DNA of 64,000 nucleotides from Aliagarivorans taiwanensis DSM 22990 (lineage in GTDB: Bacteria; Pseudomonadota; Gammaproteobacteria; Enterobacterales; Celerinatantimonadaceae). The notes below the pieces were generated by a model. That model made no database searches, had not been told where the DNA came from, and saw nothing but the letters and a program-made list of their open reading frames with translations. This document shows, in pieces, positions 55,962 through 62,862 of the stretch. The translations under genes were made by a program, and so were the position numbers. The stretch spans positions 248,001 to 312,000 of the forward strand of contig NZ_AUBZ01000001.1 in NCBI RefSeq assembly GCF_000429505.1, written 5' to 3'. Positions within the stretch are counted from its first letter, which is position 1; each line of letters begins with the position of its first letter.

Positions 55962-57030
55962 AATAAGACACCCATAATAATGGAAGAATTCCTCTCCTTC
56001 TTCTACGCTTGGTGAAAGCCTTAATCATCGAGTGATTGCCATGCCTCGCGCTAGAAACCAGCAAGTCAGTTTGTCGGATACGCCCTATTATCACTGCATC
56101 TCGCGCTGCGTGCGACGCGCTTATCTATGTGGCGAAGATGCGGTAACTGGGCAAAGTTATGAGCACCGGCGTCAGTGGGTTGAAGAGCAGTTGGTGCGCT
56201 TAGCCGAGGTCTTTTCCATTGAGGTGTGTGCCTATGCGGTGATGAGCAACCACAGTCATGTGGTCCTGCATGTAAACCAAGCAAGGGCGCTAGGTTGGTC
56301 AATTGAGGAGGTGTTGGCGCGCTGGCATCAATTGCACAAAGGGACGTTGCTCACGCAGCGCTATGTGGACCCCGAGAAACGCGCGGCTATGGATAGCGCT
56401 CAGCAGGCTACGGCTGAGGAAACCGCCGAGGTATATCGCCAGCGCCTGTTTGATATCAGTTGGTTTATGCGCCACCTTAACGAAACTATTGCCCGTCAGG
56501 CAAACAAGGAAGATAACTGCACCGGGCGCTTTTGGGAGGGACGATTTAAGTCTCAGGCACTCTTGGATGAAGCCGCTTTAGCCGCCTGTATGGCCTATGT
56601 AGACTTAAACCCAATTCGGGCCAAGATAGCTACCACCCCTGAGACCTCTGCCCATACCAGTGTGAAGCGACGCATTGAGCTGGCCAGAGAAGGCAAGCAG
56701 CCTAAATCCCTGTGTCCATTTGTGGGCAATCCGCGACGCGATATGCCTGATGGTCTGCCTTTTGCCCTTGCCGACTACCTGTCCTTAGTCGATATGACCG
56801 GACGGGTGATTCGCGAAGACAAGCGCGGTGCCATCGACCCAGCGACCAGTCCTATTCTGCAGCGCCTGAGCATCGACAGTGAGTGCTGGTTGCAGTTAAC
56901 CACAGGCCTTGAGCAGCACTTTGGTGCAGTTGTGGGGCGAGATACCAGCCTGCTGCGCTATAAGGCCTGTCATCAGCAGCAGCGCATCCGTGGTATGGGA
57001 GCGGCCAAACGCTGGTTGCAGAGTGGGTAA
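55962..57030 (+). mobile_element. IS200-like / REP-associated transposase element
   Basis: The element probably starts at the degenerate repeat copy (55962) and includes the transposase gene. Its right end is not obvious; no inverted terminal repeats are expected for this class. Confidence 0.6.
56041..57030 (+). CDS. Y1 (HUH) transposase, REP-associated type
   Basis: A single-strand transposase of 329 residues. The N terminus (QQVSLSDTPYYHCISRCVRR) and the HUH motif in AVMSNHSHVVLHV are diagnostic of TnpA/RAYT enzymes. LNETIARQANKEDNCTGRFW and ACMAYVDLNPIRAKIA are the conserved C-terminal parts. It cuts and rejoins single-stranded DNA at hairpins flanked by a short guide sequence. The ATG at 56041 is preferred over a GTG three codons upstream. 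The C-terminal extension (about 230-329) is longer than in classical IS200 enzymes and matches the larger RAYT-like group. The frame is intact. Confidence 0.92.
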   Translation: MPRARNQQVSLSDTPYYHCISRCVRRAYLCGEDAVTGQSYEHRRQWVEEQLVRLAEVFSIEVCAYAVMSNHSHVVLHVNQARALGWSIEEVLARWHQLHKGTLLTQRYVDPEKRAAMDSAQQATAEETAEVYRQRLFDISWFMRHLNETIARQANKEDNCTGRFWEGRFKSQALLDEAALAACMAYVDLNPIRAKIATTPETSAHTSVKRRIELAREGKQPKSLCPFVGNPRRDMPDGLPFALADYLSLVDMTGRVIREDKRGAIDPATSPILQRLSIDSECWLQLTTGLEQHFGAVVGRDTSLLRYKACHQQQRIRGMGAAKRWLQSG

Positions 57031-57047
57031 AGCGAGCCGGTGTCAAC

Positions 57048-57764
57048 TCACACCTTATCCGAACTCCCCTGCTCTAGCGCTGCACCCTTCTTCACCCCAA
57101 GATAAGCCGCTCCGACCAACAGTGCGCTAAAGCTGGAAAACAGGTGGTTAACGAATACCGCCAACACTTTCATTGAGGGGTTACTGGCCTCAGGAGCCAG
57201 CACACCTAACAGCAAACGCCCGGCCTCAAAGCACAGGCCGATGCCCCACAGTGGCAATAGGTAGGCGTAGATCATCCGTTTTACTTGTTCGTTATCGATA
57301 TCGCCGTGTTCCACTAAATAGGGCACGGTGAGCAGCAAGGGGAACATTACGCTACGGGTGAATAGGCCGCTTAGTACGGTCAGGCCTTGGCCTTTGCCCC
57401 AGTAAAGTACCTCGGCCAGCCCAGAGCCTGCTAACACGCCTGCAACCGGGATGGTCACCGCCACCGACATCAGGGAGTAGAGCACCATAATCAGCGCGGC
57501 GCGTATATATAGCCCTTGGTTAGCGCGTAAGGTCGGCTGCGACAAACCGAGCAGCAAGCAGGCGCAATTCACGAACAGCACGGCGGGCGCGTAGATACTG
57601 CCTACCAGAGATTGAACCCATACGAAGAACGGGTACTGAAAGCCCATCACCGAGGGCAACCAGCACAGCATCAAGATCAGCAGTGGCGGGGTAATAGCGG
57701 CAAGCAGCTCACGAAACCTTAGGCCTACCACCATGACACTTACAGCGAATACTTTAATGACCAT
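57048..57764 (-). CDS. Orphan integral membrane protein
   Basis: A polytopic membrane protein of 238 residues with about six hydrophobic helices. AAGGAG precedes the ATG. Charged loops are short, apart from EHGDIDNEQVKRM between helices 4 and 5 and the C-terminal KKGAALEQGSSDK tail. I do not recognise a family. It lies between the transposase gene and a region of unusual short units, so it may be part of the accessory segment, although its base composition resembles the core genome. Confidence 0.65.
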   Translation of the reverse strand: MVIKVFAVSVMVVGLRFRELLAAITPPLLILMLCWLPSVMGFQYPFFVWVQSLVGSIYAPAVLFVNCACLLLGLSQPTLRANQGLYIRAALIMVLYSLMSVAVTIPVAGVLAGSGLAEVLYWGKGQGLTVLSGLFTRSVMFPLLLTVPYLVEHGDIDNEQVKRMIYAYLLPLWGIGLCFEAGRLLLGVLAPEASNPSMKVLAVFVNHLFSSFSALLVGAAYLGVKKGAALEQGSSDKV

Positions 57765-58019
57765 CCTTGTGCACTCCTTGTCTGCTGATCCGATGCCAAA
57801 CGGCAGGCATCGTTATCAATAGATATCAGGGAGCGGATATACAGTTATTGCGCAGCAACAAATCTCGCTGCCTCCGCACTGGCGTAGATGCAAAGTTGCA
57901 GTCGGTATCACAGATTCGTTTTCGCTAGATTCATTTTCTATGGCATTGAAACAAGCTGCTTTTTTGAACGACTCTCGCTATAGTGAGTCTCAGGCAATCA
58001 CGCCAACCAAGGAAACAGC
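57765..58019. other. Intergenic region before the first short unit
   Basis: It contains the promoter region of the membrane-protein gene and, on the plus strand, a TATAGT (57979-57984) about 40 bp before the small ORF that could be a -10 element; no good -35 is visible. Confidence 0.4.
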
Positions 58020-58118
58020 ATGACCTACCCACTGAATCGCAACCTCAACGCTTGGCCAACTTGCGGGTTTGCTATTGCCGATGCTTTCAGTAGTAGAAGG
58101 TTCAGTTTGAATCACTAG
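58020..58118 (+). CDS. Leader-peptide-like ORF 1, 32 residues
   Basis: A small ORF with an excellent AAGGAA ribosome site before its ATG. It begins MTYPLNRNLNAWPTCGF and ends AFSSRRFSLNH. A GC hairpin (58130-58149) and a terminator (58176-58204) follow. No protein gene lies directly downstream; the next unit repeats the same layout. It is most likely a leader peptide or the coding part of a dual-function small RNA. No known family recognised. Confidence 0.45.
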   Translation: MTYPLNRNLNAWPTCGFAIADAFSSRRFSLNH

Positions 58119-58129
58119 GTCTTCGGCTA

Positions 58130-58204
58130 TTTCGGGGGCCTCCCCGAAAGGTCATTCTAAGCTGCGCGTGAAGAGGCTTTTTGGGGAACCAAGAAGCTTT
58201 TTTT
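58130..58204 (+). terminator. Hairpin plus terminator of short unit 1
   Basis: The first hairpin is TTTCGGGG/CCCCGAAA with a GCCT loop. The terminator is GCTTTTTGG/CCAAGAAGC with a GGAA loop and seven Ts. The 3' part of the first hairpin (TCCCCGA, 58141-58147) can instead pair with TTGGGGA (58181-58187) in the terminator. Confidence 0.75.
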
Positions 58205-58359
58205 ATGCCTTTCTCTCGGTAGGGAATCACTCACCCAAAATAACCTTAAATTATTGTTTTTATTGAATTTAATTTCATGATACCGCTTGACAGAGCGTGT
58301 TCTTGGTATCTAAGGTAAAAACACATTCAGACGAAGCAACAGCGAACCAGGCACTTGTT

Positions 58360-58464
58360 ATGACGCACTCAACCACCACCTACATGCTTGATTGTACTCA
58401 CCCACATCTCAGGGCGAGTCGCGTGTTGAGTAGTCGACTCACAGACAGGCTTAGATCTTCTTGA
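58360..58464 (+). CDS. Leader-peptide-like ORF 2, 34 residues
   Basis: A second small ORF of the same type: begins MTHSTTTYMLDCTHPHLRAS and ends SSRLTDRLRSS. Its ribosome site (CAGG) is weaker than that of ORF 1. Threonine and histidine codons cluster in the first half, as in attenuator leaders. It is followed by a short GGGGA/TCCCC hairpin and a terminator, then by the tRNA genes. Similarity to ORF 1 is limited to the MT start, the SSR near the end and the downstream structure. Confidence 0.4.
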   Translation: MTHSTTTYMLDCTHPHLRASRVLSSRLTDRLRSS

Positions 58465-58469
58465 TACGA

Positions 58470-58535
58470 GGGGATCGTCCCCAACACTCTTTGCGATAAG
58501 CGGCTTATTGGGGAACTGATAAGCCGTTTTCTTTT
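58470..58535 (+). terminator. Hairpin plus terminator of short unit 2
   Basis: The first hairpin is GGGGA/TCCCC with a TCG loop (58470-58482). The terminator is CGGCTTAT/ATAAGCCG (58501-58526) followed by TTTTCTTTT. TCCCCAA (58478-58484) can pair perfectly with TTGGGGA (58508-58514) in the terminator, mirroring unit 1. Confidence 0.8.
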
Positions 58536-58539
58536 ATCA

Positions 58540-58627
58540 GCCCGCCCTTTGCAACAGAAAGCGCAGTGGATAGCGCAAGGGATTTCTAATCCCCGGGTCC
58601 AAGGTTCGAATCCTTGAGTGGGCGCCA
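58540..58627 (+). tRNA. tRNA-Arg(UCU), 5' region aberrant (possible pseudo-tRNA)
   Basis: From the D arm onward it is a good tRNA: D stem GCGC/GCGC, anticodon stem-loop with TCT, T arm CAAGG-TTCGAAT-CCTTG and encoded CCA (58625-58627). The 3' acceptor strand AGTGGGC could pair with GCCCGCC (58540-58546, six of seven) or GCCCTTT (58544-58550), but eight to twelve extra bases then separate the acceptor from the D arm where two are expected. It may be a remnant left by integration or replacement of the tRNA 5' end. Confidence 0.55.
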
Positions 58628-58632
58628 AATTT

Positions 58633-58721
58633 GGAAACGTGGCCGAGTGGTCGAAGGTGACTCCCTGCTAAGGAGTTGGGCGCATTGCGCCCCAAGAGTT
58701 CGAATCTCTTCGTTTCCGCCA
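58633..58721 (+). tRNA. tRNA-Ser(GCU)
   Basis: Acceptor stem GGAAACG/CGTTTCC, anticodon GCT in CTGCTAA, a long class II variable arm (GGGCGC-ATT-GCGCCC) and encoded CCA. It lies five bases after the tRNA-Arg-like sequence, so the two were probably one transcript. Confidence 0.95.
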
Positions 58722-58794
58722 TTTTCTTTGCCGGCCCGCCGAGGTGCGAATGCCATGTTGGCTACACCGCGGCGGCTAGGCGGAACACAACGCG

Positions 58795-59937
58795 CTAACT
58801 GTGCACCTGCTCCATCAGCTCGCCCAGCGCTTGATGCTGAATATCAAGCTGCCCGGCCACGCTGTTCATGCCGCTCTTGGTGGCTTCGGCAGTTTCCACC
58901 GTTTCAACCATGGTGCTAAGCAGCGCATCGATGGCGACCTTAGATTTACCCAGTTCGTCCATCACCTCGGCCACCTGCCCGGTGATCTTCTCTGCCGCTT
59001 CTGAGGAGGTATTGGCCAGCACCTTCACCTGCTCCGCCACCACCGAGAAACCGCGCCCCGCCTCACCGGCTCTGGCCGCTTCAATAGTGGCATTGAGTGC
59101 CAGCAGATTAGTCTGATTGGCGATGCCTTGGATCTCCACCACTTCTTGGTCGATGCCTTGGCTGATGGTCGCAACGATATTAAACAGCGCCTGCATCTGC
59201 TCCAACGAGCTGGCCCCCTGCTCGGCTTTTTGCTGGGCATTACTGGCGCGCTGCTGTAGCTCGCTGGTTTGCCCCTGGATCTCACCGGCGGTGTGATTAA
59301 CCTCGGCAATACCGGCTCTGACGGCCTCGATCATCTCAGCTTGATGCTGACGCACCGCCTGCATCTCTAACTCTTGGGTCTTGGCTTCGTCTATGTCGAT
59401 CAACGAGCCTGCGACCCGCAGAGGCGTGCCCAGCGCATCTCGCTTGGTGCCGCCCACCGCCCGATACCAACGCCAACCCAAAGTCTTGTGCATGCAGCGG
59501 TAGCTAATGTCGTAGGCCACCGTGCCAGAGCGATCGGCCACATGCGCCTTAAAGGCGTTAACGGTGGCATCCACATCATCGGGATGTAGCAGCGAAGACC
59601 AGCTATCTACCCGATTGGGAAAGTCCGCTTCATCCCGGTAACCGAGTAAGCGGCGGAACTCGTTTGACCAAGTCCAGCGGCTCTGCGGATGCAGCGCGTC
59701 GGCATCGATAATGACACAATCCCACAGCCCTACACCGGCGTGGTTTTGATAAAGCTCGAGCTGCTCTTGGTGGTCTTGCGTGGAGCTAAGCTGCTGTTGC
59801 AGACGCTGAAACTTGGCTTGGATCTCGCCCAACAGCCCAGCCATTCGCCCGTCACTAGAGGAGGACGGATTCACCGGCTGGTCGTTCACTATATCTTGCA
59901 GAGCGGATTCAATCTTGCGGGTCCCCAATGAAAACAT
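58795..59937 (-). CDS. Soluble PAS-domain chemoreceptor (methyl-accepting chemotaxis protein)
   Basis: A chemoreceptor of 380 residues without membrane segments. A short N-terminal coiled coil (about 25-65) leads into a PAS_3-type domain (about 68-190) with [20 protein letters not shown] and [14 protein letters not shown]. The signalling domain follows, with the conserved tip [20 protein letters not shown]. It is shorter than usual after the tip, so the coiled coil is compact. Such cytoplasmic PAS receptors sense redox or internal ligands. The PAS domain has no obvious haem- or FAD-binding residue that I can assign. AAGGAG precedes the ATG. Confidence 0.92.
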   Translation of the reverse strand: MFSLGTRKIESALQDIVNDQPVNPSSSSDGRMAGLLGEIQAKFQRLQQQLSSTQDHQEQLELYQNHAGVGLWDCVIIDADALHPQSRWTWSNEFRRLLGYRDEADFPNRVDSWSSLLHPDDVDATVNAFKAHVADRSGTVAYDISYRCMHKTLGWRWYRAVGGTKRDALGTPLRVAGSLIDIDEAKTQELEMQAVRQHQAEMIEAVRAGIAEVNHTAGEIQGQTSELQQRASNAQQKAEQGASSLEQMQALFNIVATISQGIDQEVVEIQGIANQTNLLALNATIEAARAGEAGRGFSVVAEQVKVLANTSSEAAEKITGQVAEVMDELGKSKVAIDALLSTMVETVETAEATKSGMNSVAGQLDIQHQALGELMEQVHS

Positions 59938-59962
59938 CCTGTTCTCCTTAACGCGGTTCGCT

Positions 59963-59994
59963 GAAAAAAGGTCAGCCCAGCATGGCTGGGCTGA
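59963..59994 (-). terminator. Terminator of the TonB2 operon
   Basis: A perfect 10-bp stem TCAGCCCAGC/GCTGGGCTGA with a 3-nt loop, followed on the minus strand by CCTTTTTT, 40 bp after the TPR gene stop. Confidence 0.9.
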
Positions 59995-60033
59995 TAATGA
60001 CAGAATAGTAAATAGATGGGCGTTTGGAAAAAC

Positions 60034-61242
60034 TTAGTGACCCAGGCTGCTCAGATACTGCAGCCAGCTCGCAGAGGAGTCCGAAGGCTTGAGCCGATGG
60101 GCCTGCTCGGCCACGCTTTTGGCCGATTCAAAATGCTCCAGCCGGAACAGTACCTGCACCTTGGCCAGCAGTTGCTCTGCTGTCGGCTCTGGCAATCGTT
60201 CTAAGGCAGCAAGCGCTTGCTGATAATGATTCTGCTGGGCCAGCAAACGGCCATAGTCCCAGGCGTAGCTAACGTCCTTATCACTGGCGCGCTGCCAAAA
60301 CGCCAAGGCCTTGTCCCATTCACGGGCCTGCTGCCAATAGCGCGCTTGGCTCACGATCAATTCGATATCGCTGTCAGCGTCTGGCAAACGAGCCAGCACC
60401 TTGGCGGCCTGCTCGGGGATCCGCTGGTTGGCGTAGAGCTGACTCAGGCTTCGCAGCTCTTGTTCGCTAAGTGTGTGCCCGGCCCGGTCCATCTGTTGCA
60501 AGCTAGCTAGCGCGGCCTTAGGTTGCTTTAGCCGCAAATAGAGGCTGGTTTGCTGCTGCCACCATACAATCTCATCGGGATGACGAGCCAACAAGCGTTG
60601 CGAGGTTTGGAGCGCCCCTTTCCAGTGAGAGAGTTGCATCTGTGCATTCAGGCGCATGTTCAGCGCGATATCGTCTGGTGAATCCACCAGCGTTTCGTAG
60701 GCGTCGACACTGGCGAGTAAGGCTTTCCATTTTTCCTGCTGATAAAACACCTGGGTCAGGCGCAACTGCCAGTTAGCGCGTTGCTCGCGAGTCGGCACCG
60801 GCTCGCCTTGCCAAGCGAGCAGTGCTTGATAGGAGCGCTCAGCTTGCGAGTAAGCGCGATTATTCAGGCTGATATCTGCTAAGGCTTGCAAGGTTTGCTG
60901 CTGGGTTGCCCCTTCCAGCACGCCCGCATCGGCTGCCAATTTCAAACTCGCGGCAGCTTGCTCTGGCTTTTCCGCTTGCCAGTAAAAAATGCCCAACATG
61001 CGTTGTACATATGCTTGGTCGTATTGGCGACTGGGGGCCAAGCTTTCCAGTACCTTGAGCGCTTCGTCGAGCTTTTCATCTTGATTTAGCTCATACGCAC
61101 GATGCACCGCTCTGGCCACGGGGGCCGCTAACTCGCTGGCCTGTGATGGCAACGAAACACTCGCGCCAAACAGTAAAGCCCCAACCAACATCGCAATCTG
61201 AGCAACTTGGCGGCGTACATAAAGAGTCACTAACTGAATCAT
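60034..61242 (-). CDS. TPR-repeat protein of the TonB2 cluster
   Basis: An exported protein of 402 residues. The N-terminal signal (about 15-36) ends PSQASE. The rest is built of tetratricopeptide-like helical pairs (for example AYELNQDEKLDEALKVLESL, AERSYQALLAWQGE, ALAFWQRASDKDVSYAWDYG, and a last one ending AEQAHRLKPSDSSASW). It overlaps tonB2 by four bases and is the last gene of the operon, the position of the TPR protein in Vibrio and Shewanella TonB2 clusters. It probably scaffolds the energy-transducing complex in the periplasm; its exact role is not established. Confidence 0.87.
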   Translation of the reverse strand: MIQLVTLYVRRQVAQIAMLVGALLFGASVSLPSQASELAAPVARAVHRAYELNQDEKLDEALKVLESLAPSRQYDQAYVQRMLGIFYWQAEKPEQAAASLKLAADAGVLEGATQQQTLQALADISLNNRAYSQAERSYQALLAWQGEPVPTREQRANWQLRLTQVFYQQEKWKALLASVDAYETLVDSPDDIALNMRLNAQMQLSHWKGALQTSQRLLARHPDEIVWWQQQTSLYLRLKQPKAALASLQQMDRAGHTLSEQELRSLSQLYANQRIPEQAAKVLARLPDADSDIELIVSQARYWQQAREWDKALAFWQRASDKDVSYAWDYGRLLAQQNHYQQALAALERLPEPTAEQLLAKVQVLFRLEHFESAKSVAEQAHRLKPSDSSASWLQYLSSLGH

Positions 61243-61862
61243 GCCTGAATCTTAAACTCCAACTTCACCGTTTGGCCTACCCGTGGCGTTGCTACGCCAT
61301 CCACCACCATGGGTTGATACTTCCAACGCTCTAAGGCACGGATCGCTTCGCGATCAAAAATCCTACCCGGTTCAGATTCAGTAATCTGAATATCTGTCGG
61401 CGAGCCTTTTTCATCGATGGTGAAAGACAGCACTACATAGCCCTCAACATTGCGCTGTAGCGCCCGCTGTGGGTAGCGCGGCTCAATGCGCTGCAACGGC
61501 ATCACTTGCTGGTTCTGCGCCACTGCCGCCACCGGTGGCAACGATATCGCTAAGCCACTTACGCCAGCATCCATCGCCAAGGATGGAAGGTCAGGCATCG
61601 CTGATTGCGCCACTTGCTGATTGATGCTGGTGGTGACCGACTGAGGCTCAGGCGGGGTCATCGGTGGCTCTGGGCGATCGGGCACGCTGCGCTGACGGCG
61701 TTGCAAGGCTTGCTCGTTCTCAATCATAAACATGTCAAAGCGCACGGGCGCCAGCTGCTCTGGTGCCCCTTCACGCCCAAAATCCACCATCCAGGACATA
61801 AACACAAACAGTCCCAAACAGCTGACTGTCGCTAGTGGCAGGGCAAGCAACAAGCGTCCCAT
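61239..61862 (-). CDS. tonB2: Energy transducer TonB (TonB2 type)
   Basis: A TonB protein of 207 residues, short like the TonB2 group. It has one N-terminal membrane anchor (about 4-25), a modest proline-rich stretch (RPEPPMTPPEP) and a C-terminal TonB domain (about 115-207) with RIEPRYPQRALQRNVEGYVV and IRALERWKYQPMVVDG. It carries proton-motive energy to outer-membrane receptors for siderophores, haem or oligosaccharides. It overlaps exbD2 by one base. The substrate receptor is not in the window. Confidence 0.93.
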   Translation of the reverse strand: MGRLLLALPLATVSCLGLFVFMSWMVDFGREGAPEQLAPVRFDMFMIENEQALQRRQRSVPDRPEPPMTPPEPQSVTTSINQQVAQSAMPDLPSLAMDAGVSGLAISLPPVAAVAQNQQVMPLQRIEPRYPQRALQRNVEGYVVLSFTIDEKGSPTDIQITESEPGRIFDREAIRALERWKYQPMVVDGVATPRVGQTVKLEFKIQA

Positions 61863-62266
61863 TAGGGCTGCTCCGTGGCCAAGGCGATCTTGCTGATGCC
61901 TGCGCCCTTGGCGGCATCCATTACCGCGACGACCGTGCCATTAAAAGCGAATGAATCCGCTTGAATCACCAACGAGGGATCGGGCTGCTCCAACAGCAAA
62001 CGTTCCAGGTTAGCCTGCACCCGCTCCACATCCACCAAACGCTTGTCGATGTAGATGTCGTTATTGGCGGTAACTGCAATAAAGATCCCCGCGTCTTTTT
62101 GGCTCACCGAATGGCTAGCCTCCGGGCGATTCACCTCCACCCCTGACTCGCGCACAAACGAGCTGGTGACGATGAAGAAGATCAACATGATAAAGACGAT
62201 ATCGAGCATCGAGGTCATATCGACCTGGGCCTCATCTTGAATACGACGACGTTGGCCAAGCCTCAT
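61862..62266 (-). CDS. exbD2: Biopolymer transport protein ExbD2
   Basis: A protein of 134 residues with one N-terminal membrane helix and a periplasmic domain. The helix contains VDMTSMLDIVFIMLIFFIVT with the conserved proton-path aspartate (DIVFI). LVIQADSFAFNGTVVAVMDA is typical of the C-terminal domain. It works with ExbB2 as the proton channel that drives TonB2. It overlaps both neighbours (4 bases with exbB2, 1 with tonB2). Confidence 0.94.
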   Translation of the reverse strand: MRLGQRRRIQDEAQVDMTSMLDIVFIMLIFFIVTSSFVRESGVEVNRPEASHSVSQKDAGIFIAVTANNDIYIDKRLVDVERVQANLERLLLEQPDPSLVIQADSFAFNGTVVAVMDAAKGAGISKIALATEQP

Positions 62267-62862
62267 TTCTCGTTCCTCTCTTGATTGGATTGAGCGAGTT
62301 CTGCGTTCGCAGGACGCGCATCGTTTTCACTACGCATTAGCTTTTCGAGATGCAGCTCGCGGGCATCGGCCCAGCGCTGAATGCGTGAATAACTGAACAT
62401 ACCGGCCAGCGCTGCCACCATACCGGCCATGGTCGGCAAGGTGGCCATCGAGATCCCAGACGCCATCAAACGCGGCTGCGCCGAGCCTTGGGTGGCCAAT
62501 ACATCAAACACCGAGATCATCCCGGTTACGGTGCCGAGCAGCCCCAGCATCGGGAACAGCGCCACAATCACCTTCAGCACGCTGACATGTTTGAACAGCG
62601 CTCGGTGCGCTTCATCCAGCGCGGCGTCCCGCTGGGCTCGAGCATACCAACTCAGGTGGTCACTGCGCTTGCGCCAAGCGCTCAGCCATTGTTGCTGCTG
62701 GCGAGGAAACTGCCACCACAGGTAGATGATCCGCTCAAAGGCGAGACACCAAAACACCAGCACTAAGGCTGCCAGCCACCACAGTACCGGGCCGCCCAAA
62801 TGCATAAACTGGCTAAGGTTGGTTATCGCTGGCAGACTGAGCCAAGCAACAAGCAGGTCCAT
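62263..62862 (-). CDS. exbB2: Biopolymer transport protein ExbB2
   Basis: A MotA/TolQ/ExbB-family protein of 199 residues with three membrane helices. The conserved LKVIVALFPMLGLLGTVTGM and GISMATLPTMAGMVAALAGM form the channel segments. It makes a pentameric proton channel with ExbD2. Its ATG overlaps the ttpC stop by one base, so coupling is tight. It is distinct from, and shorter than, the upstream TtpC-type protein. Confidence 0.94.
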   Translation of the reverse strand: MDLLVAWLSLPAITNLSQFMHLGGPVLWWLAALVLVFWCLAFERIIYLWWQFPRQQQQWLSAWRKRSDHLSWYARAQRDAALDEAHRALFKHVSVLKVIVALFPMLGLLGTVTGMISVFDVLATQGSAQPRLMASGISMATLPTMAGMVAALAGMFSYSRIQRWADARELHLEKLMRSENDARPANAELAQSNQERNEK

